Part shown: one piece after another, positions 54,754-62,859 of the stretch | Layout: each line of letters opens with the position of its first letter | How positions within the stretch are numbered: the first letter of the stretch is position 1 | NCBI GenBank assembly: GCA_029551925.1 | Contig: JAKPEO010000086.1 | Location: forward strand, 1 to 64,000 | Direction of reading: 5' to 3' | Origin: a bacterium | GTDB taxonomy: Bacteria; JAGOBX01 | DNA length: 64,000 bases | Notes under the pieces: generated by a model | What the model saw: only the letters and a program-made list of their open reading frames with translations | What the model was told of the DNA's origin: nothing | Databases searched by the model: none | Translations under genes and position numbers: made by a program

Positions 54754-54924
54754 ATGGAAAATAACAATTCAAAATTCGACAAATTTATAAACGACAATAT
54801 CGGTTATCTGCTTATTATTTGTATTTTTATTGTGATTTTTTTAGCATATATTGTAGAAAAAAAGGGAGATAAAAATAATATATTAATTCGTTGGCAAAAA
54901 CAACAGACATCTAATATAAAATAA
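54754..54924 (+). CDS. Small single-pass membrane protein, 56 residues
   Basis: A short frame starting ATG at 54754 with AGGCGG about 8 nt upstream and ending TAA at 54924. It encodes a polar N-terminus (about 16 residues), one hydrophobic helix (YLLIICIFIVIFLAYIV, about 18-34) and a basic C-terminal tail; the inside/outside charge suggests N-out. It fills the gap between the pilT-like gene and the second WecA-like gene, with 3 bp to the latter's start. No family recognised. Function might relate to the pilus motor or to the transferase. Confidence 0.6.
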   Translation: MENNNSKFDKFINDNIGYLLIICIFIVIFLAYIVEKKGDKNNILIRWQKQQTSNIK

Positions 54925-54927
54925 AAA

Positions 54928-55992
54928 ATGTCAGGGCTATCAGAAATTTATTTATTATTTTTAGCGCTATTAAGCATAGCTTCTTTTCTTTTGACTGCGC
55001 TGTTTACGCCGATAATGCGAAAATATGCGCTTAATCACGGCATTGTAGATTATCCAGACTTTAAAATCAAGACACATTCTGAAATCAAACCATATTTAGG
55101 CGGCGTAGCGATATTTTTCGCTTTATTCTTGGCAATTGTATTTTTAAGTATTTTAACATTAAAAAAATTCTATCCTTTTTTTAATCTAACATTTAAACAA
55201 CTTGTATTGATATGGCAGATATTTTTTTGCGCGACAATAATAATGATACTTGGCTTAATTGACGATGTGAAAAATTTATCGCCTTATACTAAATTAATAG
55301 CGCAAATTATTGTGGCAATAATTATAGTTCGCAGCGATATTCAAATCAAAATAAAATATTTTCCTGATTGGATTAATGAAGTTTTAAGTATATTATGGAT
55401 AGTCACGATGACTAATGCGTCAAATTTAATAGATATTATGGATGGCTTATGTTCGGGCGTAATTGCTATTGCATCATTTACATTTTTAATTGCAGGATTA
55501 ATCACAAATAATATTGTAGTATCACTATTAGTAGCGATAATATTCGGAAATTGTATCGGTTTTTTATTATTTAATTTTAAAAATGCGTCAATTTATTTAG
55601 GCGATGCAGGTAGTTTGATGCTCGGCTTTTTAATGGCAATAATTTCAATTCTAATGAGTTATACAGAGCGCAATCAATTGGGATTACTATTGCCTTTTGT
55701 AATTCTTGCTGTTCCTCTATATGATTTAATTTTAGTTTGCTATTTCAGAATTAAAGCCGGCAAATCACCTATACGTGGCAGTAAAGACCATTTCGCATTG
55801 CGTTTAAATTTTTTGGGATTTACCAAAACCGAAACTGTAAAACTAATCTACCTAATAAATATCACGCTTTCAATATTTGCAATTTTAATTTTACAATCTA
55901 ATTTAATCAAAGCGCTGATTTTGTTTGTTAATATTTTAATTATCGGTTTGATTTTCGCTAAATTATTAGATAAAATCAAAATTCCAGAATAA
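54928..55992 (+). CDS. Polyprenyl-phosphate HexNAc-1-phosphate transferase (WecA/TagO type), copy 2
   Basis: 354 residues with ten or so membrane helices and the same motifs as the copy at 21577-22668: LGLIDDVKNLSPYTKL, NLIDIMDGLCSG, NFKNASIYLGDAGSLMLG and KDHFALRLNFLG for the His motif. The two paralogs differ widely enough to be separate genes; probably they begin different surface glycans. Lies 3 bp after the small membrane protein, so co-translation with it is likely. It converges on acpS with 6 bp between stops. Confidence 0.9.
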   Translation: MSGLSEIYLLFLALLSIASFLLTALFTPIMRKYALNHGIVDYPDFKIKTHSEIKPYLGGVAIFFALFLAIVFLSILTLKKFYPFFNLTFKQLVLIWQIFFCATIIMILGLIDDVKNLSPYTKLIAQIIVAIIIVRSDIQIKIKYFPDWINEVLSILWIVTMTNASNLIDIMDGLCSGVIAIASFTFLIAGLITNNIVVSLLVAIIFGNCIGFLLFNFKNASIYLGDAGSLMLGFLMAIISILMSYTERNQLGLLLPFVILAVPLYDLILVCYFRIKAGKSPIRGSKDHFALRLNFLGFTKTETVKLIYLINITLSIFAILILQSNLIKALILFVNILIIGLIFAKLLDKIKIPE

Positions 55993-55998
55993 TAAAGA

Positions 55999-56373
55999 TT
56001 ATTCTAAAACCACAACTGCCGCGGCAATATCGTCCGTATGCGTAATTGAAATATAAATATTATTGCACTGCAATTCATCAAAAGATAATTTGGCTTTATT
56101 GTAAAGATTGACATACGGTTTTTGCGTATAGGAATTTAATATTTCTATATCTTTAAACCATACGCCTTGTCGAATACCAGAACCAATTGCTTTCATAAAC
56201 GCTTCTTTTACCGCAAATTTTCCGGCAAAATGTTCAAAATTATTTATATGTTTATTACAATATTCTATTTCTTGTTCTGTAAAAATTTTATTTAAAAATT
56301 TCTCGCCGAAATTTTCATAACCGTCAATCAATCGTTGAATCTTAACAATATCAATGCCGAGTCCTTTAATCAT
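55999..56373 (-). CDS. acpS: Holo-[acyl-carrier-protein] synthase
   Basis: Adds 4'-phosphopantetheine from CoA to acyl carrier protein. 124 residues. KGLGIDIVKIQRL (Asp ligand near 8) and HFAGKFAVKEAFMKAIG (Glu ligand near 58) are the metal- and CoA-binding motifs, and ISITHTDDIAAAVVV is the C-terminal signature. It is 70 bp after mtnA, but a hairpin lies between. panC at the left end feeds the same cofactor. Confidence 0.95.
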   Translation of the reverse strand: MIKGLGIDIVKIQRLIDGYENFGEKFLNKIFTEQEIEYCNKHINNFEHFAGKFAVKEAFMKAIGSGIRQGVWFKDIEILNSYTQKPYVNLYNKAKLSFDELQCNNIYISITHTDDIAAAVVVLE

Positions 56374-56426
56374 TTTATTGATTTTCCTTTAAAAAAAATC
56401 GCGAATTTGCGCAATCGCATAATCAA

Positions 56427-56460
56427 AATTGAATAATGATTATTCAATCATTATTCAATT
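56427..56460 (-). terminator. Hairpin overlapping the mtnA stop codon
   Basis: AATTGAATAATGA (56427-56439) pairs perfectly with TCATTATTCAATT (56448-56460) around an 8-nt loop. The stop codon of mtnA (56444-56446) lies in the loop. It has no G/C-rich core or clean T tract, so it may be an mRNA-end stabiliser or weak attenuator before acpS. Confidence 0.5.
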
Positions 56461-57484
56461 TATCTACAAATGGATAAAAATAAACCTTTTTTTCAGTTAT
56501 AATAGCAGTGATATTTTCAGCTGGCGTCACATCAAATGCTGGATTAAATACCTTTACATTTTGCGGCGCTATTTGCACATTAAAAGGTCTAATAACTTCA
56601 TCAACGCTGCGCTCTTCAATCGGGATCATACTGCCATTTTTTATAGACAAATCTAATGTTGACGACGGCGCAGCAATATACATCGGAATATTATGATATT
56701 TCGCAAGTATCGAAAGAGAATATGTGCCTATTTTATTTGCGGTATCGCCATTTGCCGCGATTCTATCAGCGCCTACAATCACACAATCAATTTTTCCTTG
56801 ACTCATCAACCAGCCAGCCATATTATCGCATATCAAAGTAGTGTCAATGCCATTTTCTACTAATTCATAAGCGGTCAATCTTGAGCCTTGTAATAATGGG
56901 CGTGTTTCATCAGCATAGACTTTAATTTTTTTTGATTGTTCTGCAGCAGTATAAATAACAGCAAGCGCAGTGCCGTAACCGCTCGTAGCCAAGCCGCCGG
57001 CATTACAATGCGTCAGTATAGTCATTCCATCTTTAATCAGCGCTGCGCCGTTTTTTCCTATTTTTTTAGACATTTCTAAATCTTCTTCATAAATAGCAAT
57101 GCTTTCTTTAATTAATAATTTTTTTAGTTGTTCAATACTTTTATTTTTATTATTTTGCGCAAATTTAATCATTCGATTAACAGCCCAACTTAAATTTACT
57201 GCTGTCGGTCGCGCGGCGCTAATTTCATCTGCTGCAATTTTTAATTGATTATAAAACTCATCGAAATTTTCTGCCGCTATATTTTGCGCGGCTAATGATA
57301 CAGCCATTGCTCCGGCAATACCAATAGCCGGCGCGCCGCGCACCTGCATTGTTTTTATCGCTGCTATTATCGCTTGATAATCTTTACAATAAATATTTTC
57401 ATATACTATCGGTAATTTCGTCTGGTCTATTAATTTTACTAAACCATTTTCCCATTTTACTGGCGTAATCCTATCTATATTCAT
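56444..57484 (-). CDS. mtnA: S-methyl-5-thioribose-1-phosphate isomerase
   Basis: Isomerises methylthioribose-1-phosphate to methylthioribulose-1-phosphate in salvage of methylthioadenosine. About 346 residues. The active-site segments VRGAPAIGIAGAMAVS, LTHCNAGGLATSGYGTALAV and VGADRIAANGDTANKIGTY are intact (Cys in HCN, Asp in GAD). The ATG at 57484 has GGAGT 7 nt upstream; the in-frame TTG at 57502 would overlap the moxR stop. The partial amidohydrolase at the right end may act on a related nucleoside. Confidence 0.95.
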   Translation of the reverse strand: MNIDRITPVKWENGLVKLIDQTKLPIVYENIYCKDYQAIIAAIKTMQVRGAPAIGIAGAMAVSLAAQNIAAENFDEFYNQLKIAADEISAARPTAVNLSWAVNRMIKFAQNNKNKSIEQLKKLLIKESIAIYEEDLEMSKKIGKNGAALIKDGMTILTHCNAGGLATSGYGTALAVIYTAAEQSKKIKVYADETRPLLQGSRLTAYELVENGIDTTLICDNMAGWLMSQGKIDCVIVGADRIAANGDTANKIGTYSLSILAKYHNIPMYIAAPSSTLDLSIKNGSMIPIEERSVDEVIRPFNVQIAPQNVKVFNPAFDVTPAENITAIITEKKVYFYPFVDKLNND

Positions 57485-57498
57485 TTTGTTTACTCCAT

Positions 57499-58485
57499 TC
57501 AATTAATTTCTGATTTCAAAAATTCAATAATTTCTGAAACCGTAATATTTTCTGCTAATGCATTAAAATTTAATAAAACTCTATGCGCTAAAATATTTTC
57601 TAAATAATTTAGAATATCATCTTTAACACAATACATTCTGCCATTTAACAAAGCATTAGCTTTGGCTGATAATGTTAAATATTGCGAAGCGCGAGGACCA
57701 GCGCCCCAACTAACATTTTTCTTAATTATATCAAATTCAGATGTTTCCGGTCTTGTCGAGCGAACCACTTTTAAAATATAATCTATTAATTCATCGGAAA
57801 TCAATATATCTCGCACTATTTCCTGCGCTTCAAGTATTTCTTCTTTTGACAGCGTATTATTAATTTGCGTGTGAATGTTATATGTGGTGTTTTTTACAAT
57901 TAACCGTTCTTCGTCAAATGACGGATAATTAATTTTTATACTAAACATAAATCTATCTAATTGTGCTTCTGGTAATGGATAAGTCCCTTCCTGTTCAATA
58001 GGATTTTGCGTGGCTAATACTAAAAACGGCCTATCAAGTTGATATTTTACGCCATTAATAGTAATTGATAATTCCTGCATCGCTTCAAGCAAAGCGCTTT
58101 GAGTTTTTGGCGGCGTCCTATTAATTTCATCAGCTAAAAGTATATTAGCGAATATAGGCCCTTTATTAAATGAAAAATAACGAGCGCCTGTTTCCTTATC
58201 TATTTGTAAAATTTCCGAACCGAGAATATCAGCAGGCATTAAATCCGGAGTAAATTGCACGCGTTTAAAATCTAATGCTAATGCTTCAGCTATGGTTTTA
58301 ACTAACAGCGTTTTACCTAATCCCGGGGCGCCTATCAATAAACAATTACCTGCACATAATAACGCTGTAATTATAGCGTCAATTGTTTTTTGCTGACCTA
58401 CTATATTTTTTTTTATTTCTGATTGTAATTGCTCACGCAATTTTACGACTTTATCAATTATTATTTTTTTCTCTTGCTTTTCCAT
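57499..58485 (-). CDS. MoxR-family AAA+ ATPase
   Basis: A chaperone-like ATPase of 328 residues. Walker A is LLIGAPGLGKTLLVKT (about 46-61), Walker B NILLADEINRTPPK, and ATQNPIEQEGTYPLPEAQLDRF is the sensor-1/VLL helix-type region that marks MoxR. The usual partners (a DUF58 protein and VWA proteins) are not beside it; downstream are mtnA and acpS. Start 85 bp from the divergent HD-GYP gene. Confidence 0.93.
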   Translation of the reverse strand: MEKQEKKIIIDKVVKLREQLQSEIKKNIVGQQKTIDAIITALLCAGNCLLIGAPGLGKTLLVKTIAEALALDFKRVQFTPDLMPADILGSEILQIDKETGARYFSFNKGPIFANILLADEINRTPPKTQSALLEAMQELSITINGVKYQLDRPFLVLATQNPIEQEGTYPLPEAQLDRFMFSIKINYPSFDEERLIVKNTTYNIHTQINNTLSKEEILEAQEIVRDILISDELIDYILKVVRSTRPETSEFDIIKKNVSWGAGPRASQYLTLSAKANALLNGRMYCVKDDILNYLENILAHRVLLNFNALAENITVSEIIEFLKSEIN

Positions 58486-58569
58486 TTTTTTATTAATATA
58501 ATAAATAAATCATGTGTGATTATATATCTTCCTTAAATAAAAAACAAATATTATTTTTAGGTTTTTAAA

Positions 58570-59763
58570 ATGAAAATTAGATTCGATTTAAAAAGATTTG
58601 TTGAAGCATTGTTTTTAGCGCTGGATTTTGCAGAATTAGATTATTTTAAAATTAATCTTAACCATTCGCGTCGCGTAGCGTATATCTCATTAATGATTGG
58701 AAAAAAAATAGAATTAGAAGAAAGTTTTTTAAAAGATTTATATATATTAGCTGGTTTGCACGATAATGGCGTAACTCTTCAGTCTCTGCATTTGAATAAT
58801 AGAGATTTTGAATTTATGCCCGCGCATTGTTTGCAAGGCGAACGAAATCTAAAAAATATGCCGTTTATTAATAATTGCGAAAATATAATAAAGTATCATC
58901 ACGAAAACTACAATGGGTCAGGAACATTTAGATTAAAAGGCGGAGAGATTCCGTTATTATCGCAAATTATAAGTTTTTCAGATACTCTTGACAGAACTTT
59001 TAATTTGACAAATATTCCTTATAATCAACGAACAGAAATAAAAAATTTTGTTAAGCAAAACAAAAATATTTTGTTTAATCCGATGATTTCAGATGCGTTT
59101 TTAGACTTGGCAAAAAACGAACGAATCTGGGCAGATTTGAATTTTAATAATATTTCATATATATTAGATAGAATTGCTCCTGAAATAACATACGAATATG
59201 AATGGGCTGTCATCATAAAATTATCTGAAATTTTTATGAAAATAATAGATAGTAAATCTAAATTTACTTTTAGGCATTCGCTTGGAATCAGCGAAAAAAC
59301 CAAGAAAATGTGCGAGTTTTATAATTTTTCCGAAATAAACAAAATTAAAATGATAATCGCGGCGAATCTTCACGATTTAGGAAAATTATATATACCAAAC
59401 GCAATACTTGACAAACCGGGATTATTGAATCTTTTTGAATTTCAAGAAATGAAACAACACACTTATTACACTAAATTAGCGCTCGAAAAAATTCCGGAAT
59501 TTCAAGATATTGCTAAATGGGCAGCTAATCATCACGAAAAATTAAACGGGTTGGGTTATCCAGAAGGGCTGACAGCAGATGAATTGGATTTTCAATCAAG
59601 AATTATAGCAGTCGTAGATATATATCAAGCATTAACAGAAGAACGGCCTTATCGCAAATCATTAGAACATAAAAAAGTCATAGAAATAATGCAAGAAATG
59701 GCAAATAAAAATTTTATCGATAAAAAAATATTATCGGATTTAGACGAAGTGATATTGTCATAA
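58570..59763 (+). CDS. Tandem HD-GYP-type phosphohydrolase
   Basis: 397 residues with two HD-GYP-like halves. The second half is complete: LHDLGKLYIPNAILDKPG (H268, D269), HHEKLNGLGYP (321-331) and IIAVVDIYQALTEERPYR; such domains hydrolyse cyclic di-GMP. The first half keeps LHDNGV (H64, D65), KYHHENYNGSGTF (110-112) and QIISFSDTLDRTF but lacks the YP of GYP. No receiver or membrane part is present, so the input signal is unclear. No second-messenger synthase is in the window. Confidence 0.88.
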   Translation: MKIRFDLKRFVEALFLALDFAELDYFKINLNHSRRVAYISLMIGKKIELEESFLKDLYILAGLHDNGVTLQSLHLNNRDFEFMPAHCLQGERNLKNMPFINNCENIIKYHHENYNGSGTFRLKGGEIPLLSQIISFSDTLDRTFNLTNIPYNQRTEIKNFVKQNKNILFNPMISDAFLDLAKNERIWADLNFNNISYILDRIAPEITYEYEWAVIIKLSEIFMKIIDSKSKFTFRHSLGISEKTKKMCEFYNFSEINKIKMIIAANLHDLGKLYIPNAILDKPGLLNLFEFQEMKQHTYYTKLALEKIPEFQDIAKWAANHHEKLNGLGYPEGLTADELDFQSRIIAVVDIYQALTEERPYRKSLEHKKVIEIMQEMANKNFIDKKILSDLDEVILS

Positions 59764-59791
59764 TTTATAAATACAATTTTTAATTTTGATT

Positions 59792-61093
59792 TTAGCCAAT
59801 TAATTGCGGTAAAAAAGTAGCAATCTGCGGAAACAAAAATAATAATACGCAGCAGACAAAAAGCGCCAGAAGCATAGGCAGCACACCGATGAATATATCT
59901 TCTAATTTTATTTCTTTTGCTACTGCATGCACTATATATACATTTATTCCTACTGGCGGAGTAATCACGCCCATTTCAGTGACCAGCACAATCATTATTC
60001 CAAACCATATAGGATCAAAACCAAGAGTCTGAACAACAGGAAAAAATATTGGCACTGTCAGCATTATCATCGCCAGCGAATCCATAAAACATCCGCCGAA
60101 AATATAAATAATAATTATCAATATCATAATCACTATTGGCGGCAAATTTAAAGTTGCTATCCAGCCAGCAGTATCAAAAGGCAAACGCGTAACCGCTAAA
60201 AATTTTCCAAATATTTCAGCGCCTAATACGATAGTCATTATCATACAACTTATTTTCGCAGTGTCAGCAATAGATTTTTTTATAATTTCAAAATTAACTT
60301 GCTTTCTAAACATTGAAATTATTATAGTCAAAAATGCGCCTACTGCCGCGGCTTCGGTCGGCGTAAAAAATCCTGCGAATAATCCGCCCATTATCAAAGC
60401 GAATATAACAAAGGTTTCTATTACTTCCGACAATGATTTTATTTTTTCTTTAAATGTTGACCGTTCAGCCGCAGGCGCTAATGACGGATTGATTTTTACG
60501 CGGACATAAATAACTAAAATAAACAGAAAACTTAAAATTATTCCTGGAATAATTCCAGCGGCAAATAATTTGCCGATTGACTGCTGCGTCATTATGCCAT
60601 AAATAATCAATATAACGCTCGGCGGTATTAAGATACCCAAACTTCCAGCGGCAGCAACAGTGCCAGCCGCTAATCTTATATTGTATTTATAATGTTTCAT
60701 TTCCGGTAATGTAACAGTAGCCATTGTCGCCGCAGCAGCGTTAGTTGACCCACAAATCGCTGAAAAACCAGCGCACGCCGCTACTGTAGCCATTGCTAAT
60801 CCACCAGTGCGATGCCCAAACCAAACATATGCTGATTTAAAAAGTCCTTTGCTTATGCCTGTATAAAACGCTATCTGTCCCATTAAAACAAATAATGGTA
60901 TTACTGTCAAACTATACGATGAATATATATCCCAAGTAGTTAATGCGAGCATACTCAACGCCGCATTAAAATTTACTATCACAGCATAGCCCAAAAATCC
61001 AACTAATCCCATTGCCAGCCCAACAGGAATATTGGAAAATAACAAGACTATTAATATTACAAAACCGATTATTCCAATTTCAAAAGGCGTCAT
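59792..61093 (-). CDS. dctM: TRAP transporter large permease (DctM)
   Basis: The twelve-helix translocating subunit of a sodium-driven tripartite carrier. 433 residues. GAAAICGSTNAAAATMATVTLPEMK-type region (AICGSTNAAAATMATVTLPE, about 110-130), GILIPPSVILIIYG and VTEMGVITPPVGINVYIVH are the usual DctM signatures. It overlaps dctQ by 14 bp. Ligand follows the DctP protein, which cannot be read. Third gene of dctP-dctQ-dctM. Confidence 0.95.
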   Translation of the reverse strand: MTPFEIGIIGFVILIVLLFSNIPVGLAMGLVGFLGYAVIVNFNAALSMLALTTWDIYSSYSLTVIPLFVLMGQIAFYTGISKGLFKSAYVWFGHRTGGLAMATVAACAGFSAICGSTNAAAATMATVTLPEMKHYKYNIRLAAGTVAAAGSLGILIPPSVILIIYGIMTQQSIGKLFAAGIIPGIILSFLFILVIYVRVKINPSLAPAAERSTFKEKIKSLSEVIETFVIFALIMGGLFAGFFTPTEAAAVGAFLTIIISMFRKQVNFEIIKKSIADTAKISCMIMTIVLGAEIFGKFLAVTRLPFDTAGWIATLNLPPIVIMILIIIIYIFGGCFMDSLAMIMLTVPIFFPVVQTLGFDPIWFGIMIVLVTEMGVITPPVGINVYIVHAVAKEIKLEDIFIGVLPMLLALFVCCVLLFLFPQIATFLPQLIG

Positions 61094-61577
61094 TTTTTTT
61101 TACAATTCCATAAATATTTTTTAAACTATCTATTATCTCTACTATACACACACAATAAACACCAATACTCATCGCATAAATAAAATAATAATAAGGTAAT
61201 TTTAAGGTAAGCGATACTTCTCCTTTTGTCGCTAATCTACCAGCATACAAAAATAATTGATTTGCTAAATAATATAGAAAAATCAAACTTAAAATATTAG
61301 TTAAAATCGCTATTAATTTTTGTGAAATATCAGGTAATAATCTTGTCAGCAAATTAACTGAAATATGCCCTTTTTGCAAAGTAGTATATGATAATGCAAA
61401 TGTAATGCTTATTGCCCCAAAAAATGAAACTAATTCGTATGCGCCTAATAATGGATAACGAAATCTGCGCATTATTACATCCGCAACTGTTATGAGCATC
61501 ATAAAAAAAATCGCTGCGCCAGCAATATAATATAATATTGTTGATAACCCTTCAATTGCCTTGTTAATTGTTTTCAT
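61080..61577 (-). CDS. dctQ: TRAP transporter small permease (DctQ)
   Basis: 165 residues and four membrane helices. MLITVADVIMRRFRYPLLGAYE (about 22-43) and LSYTTLQKGHISVNLLTRLLP are typical of DctQ, which steadies DctM. No ribosome site is seen; its translation may depend on the upstream hairpin region at 61591-61630. Overlaps dctM by 14 bp. Confidence 0.92.
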   Translation of the reverse strand: MKTINKAIEGLSTILYYIAGAAIFFMMLITVADVIMRRFRYPLLGAYELVSFFGAISITFALSYTTLQKGHISVNLLTRLLPDISQKLIAILTNILSLIFLYYLANQLFLYAGRLATKGEVSLTLKLPYYYFIYAMSIGVYCVCIVEIIDSLKNIYGIVKKNDAF

Positions 61578-61590
61578 AAACTTATAAAAA

Positions 61591-61630
61591 AATATGCAAT
61601 CCGATTATTTGCATAACCGAATTGCATATT
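61591..61630 (-). promoter_or_regulatory. Intercistronic hairpin between dctP and dctQ
   Basis: AATATGCAATCCG (61591-61603) pairs with CGAATTGCATATT (61618-61630), 12 of 13 pairs. It lies 43 bp past the dctP stop. Such hairpins stabilise the upstream binding-protein mRNA or partly stop transcription, which would give more DctP than permease. Confidence 0.6.
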
Positions 61631-61672
61631 TGGTAATAATTAAAATCTAAAAAAAATTAATTTTCAAAATAA

Positions 61673-62704
61673 TTATTCCGGGTATTTTTTCAAAATATCT
61701 TGTAAGGTCGCAATAAATTTACTGCCTTCCGGAGTATTTTTAATATAATCATCAATTACAGATTTTACGCTTTTCACCCATTTTTCCTGTTCTTTTGCGT
61801 CGAGAGTAATAATCTGATTTTTCAATGATAATGTGTATTCTCTACCTTCTGCATCAATAGCATCCCACGCTTCGCCGTGTTTTACTATCCATTCTTTACT
61901 TACTTCTTCAAATATTTTTTGAATGTCTGGCGGCAGCGAATTCCATTTATCTTTATTCATTATTACAAACATTGCAGTAGTATAGCCGATAGCATTGCAA
62001 TCTGTCGTAGATTTTATTACTTCTGCTTGTTTCCAGCCCTTTAATACTTCAATCGGTCCGAATGTGCCTTCTACTACTTTCTTTTGTAATGCTTCATAAG
62101 TCTCGCCTTGCTGCATCGCTACTGGCACTGCGCCTAATGCTTTTACTATATCTGCGCTTAATCCTGTTGCGCGAATCTTCATTCCCTTCAAATCTTTTAA
62201 TGATTTAACAGGTTTAATAGTATGCAATAATCCCGGTCCGTGAGAATGAACATACAATAATTTTACGCTCATTAATTCATCTGGTTTTGTAGCTTCAATA
62301 TAATCATTTGCCGCTTGTGTCGCTATTTTGCCATTCTTATACCCCATCGGCAAATCGAGCGCCGCTGTTATCGGAAATCTACCGCGAGTATAAGCAAAAC
62401 AAGACATTCCCATATCAGATATACCTTGTTCTACGCCTTCAAATACTTGCGGCGCTTTTGTCAATGTCCCGCCTGGAAACAATGTAATTTCTACTCTGCC
62501 GTTTGTGCGTTGTTTAATTTCATCAGCGAACGCTTGCGCTAATTCAGCTTGCTTATGCGTAGGTGGAAAAAATACGCTGTAAGTTAATTTAATTGTTTGG
62601 ACTTGTTCTGACGGCGCAGCCGCTTCTTCTTTTTTTGCGCAGCCGCTAAAAATAACAACTAATGCTAATGCGGCAACAGCCAAAACTAACATAAATCTTT
62701 TCAT
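61673..62704 (-). CDS. dctP: TRAP transporter substrate-binding lipoprotein (DctP)
   Basis: 343 residues. The signal MKRFMLVLAVAALALVVIF ends in SGCAKKEE, a clear lipobox with Cys22, so this DctP is a lipoprotein and not free in the periplasm. The fold signature includes FADEIKQRTNGRVEITLFPG (about 63-82) and DLKGMKIRATG with the conserved Arg that binds a carboxylate. GRVAVGPxE-type segment is VVEGTFGPIEVLKGW. AGGGGG lies 6 nt upstream. Ligand unknown. Confidence 0.94.
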   Translation of the reverse strand: MKRFMLVLAVAALALVVIFSGCAKKEEAAAPSEQVQTIKLTYSVFFPPTHKQAELAQAFADEIKQRTNGRVEITLFPGGTLTKAPQVFEGVEQGISDMGMSCFAYTRGRFPITAALDLPMGYKNGKIATQAANDYIEATKPDELMSVKLLYVHSHGPGLLHTIKPVKSLKDLKGMKIRATGLSADIVKALGAVPVAMQQGETYEALQKKVVEGTFGPIEVLKGWKQAEVIKSTTDCNAIGYTTAMFVIMNKDKWNSLPPDIQKIFEEVSKEWIVKHGEAWDAIDAEGREYTLSLKNQIITLDAKEQEKWVKSVKSVIDDYIKNTPEGSKFIATLQDILKKYPE

Positions 62705-62736
62705 ATAAAACCCCCTAAAAAAAAAATTGAAAAAAT

Positions 62737-62764
62737 ATTATAAAAAAAACAAATTCAAAGTCAA
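62737..62764 (-). promoter_or_regulatory. Promoter of the TRAP operon
   Basis: On the minus strand TTGACT (62764-62759), 16 bp, then TATAAT (62742-62737), a full -10 consensus, 32 bp before the dctP ATG. The -35 belongs to an inverted repeat with the amidohydrolase promoter's -35. Confidence 0.75.
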
Positions 62765-62820
62765 TAAAAAAATTATGTTTTTTATTTTTTTATTGACTAT
62801 TGAAAAATATAATATAAAAT
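62759..62820 (+). promoter_or_regulatory. Promoter of the amidohydrolase with inverted repeat across the divergent region
   Basis: On the plus strand TTGACT (62793-62798), 16 bp, then TAAAAT (62815-62820). AGTCAATAAAAAAA (62759-62772) is the exact reverse complement of TTTTTTTATTGACT (62785-62798), so the two -35 boxes are arms of one 14-bp inverted repeat with a 12-bp centre. The pair of promoters points in opposite directions. Confidence 0.65.
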
Positions 62821-62859
62821 ATTTTCGCTTTTTATTTTTTTTTAGAGGTGAAAAAGAAA

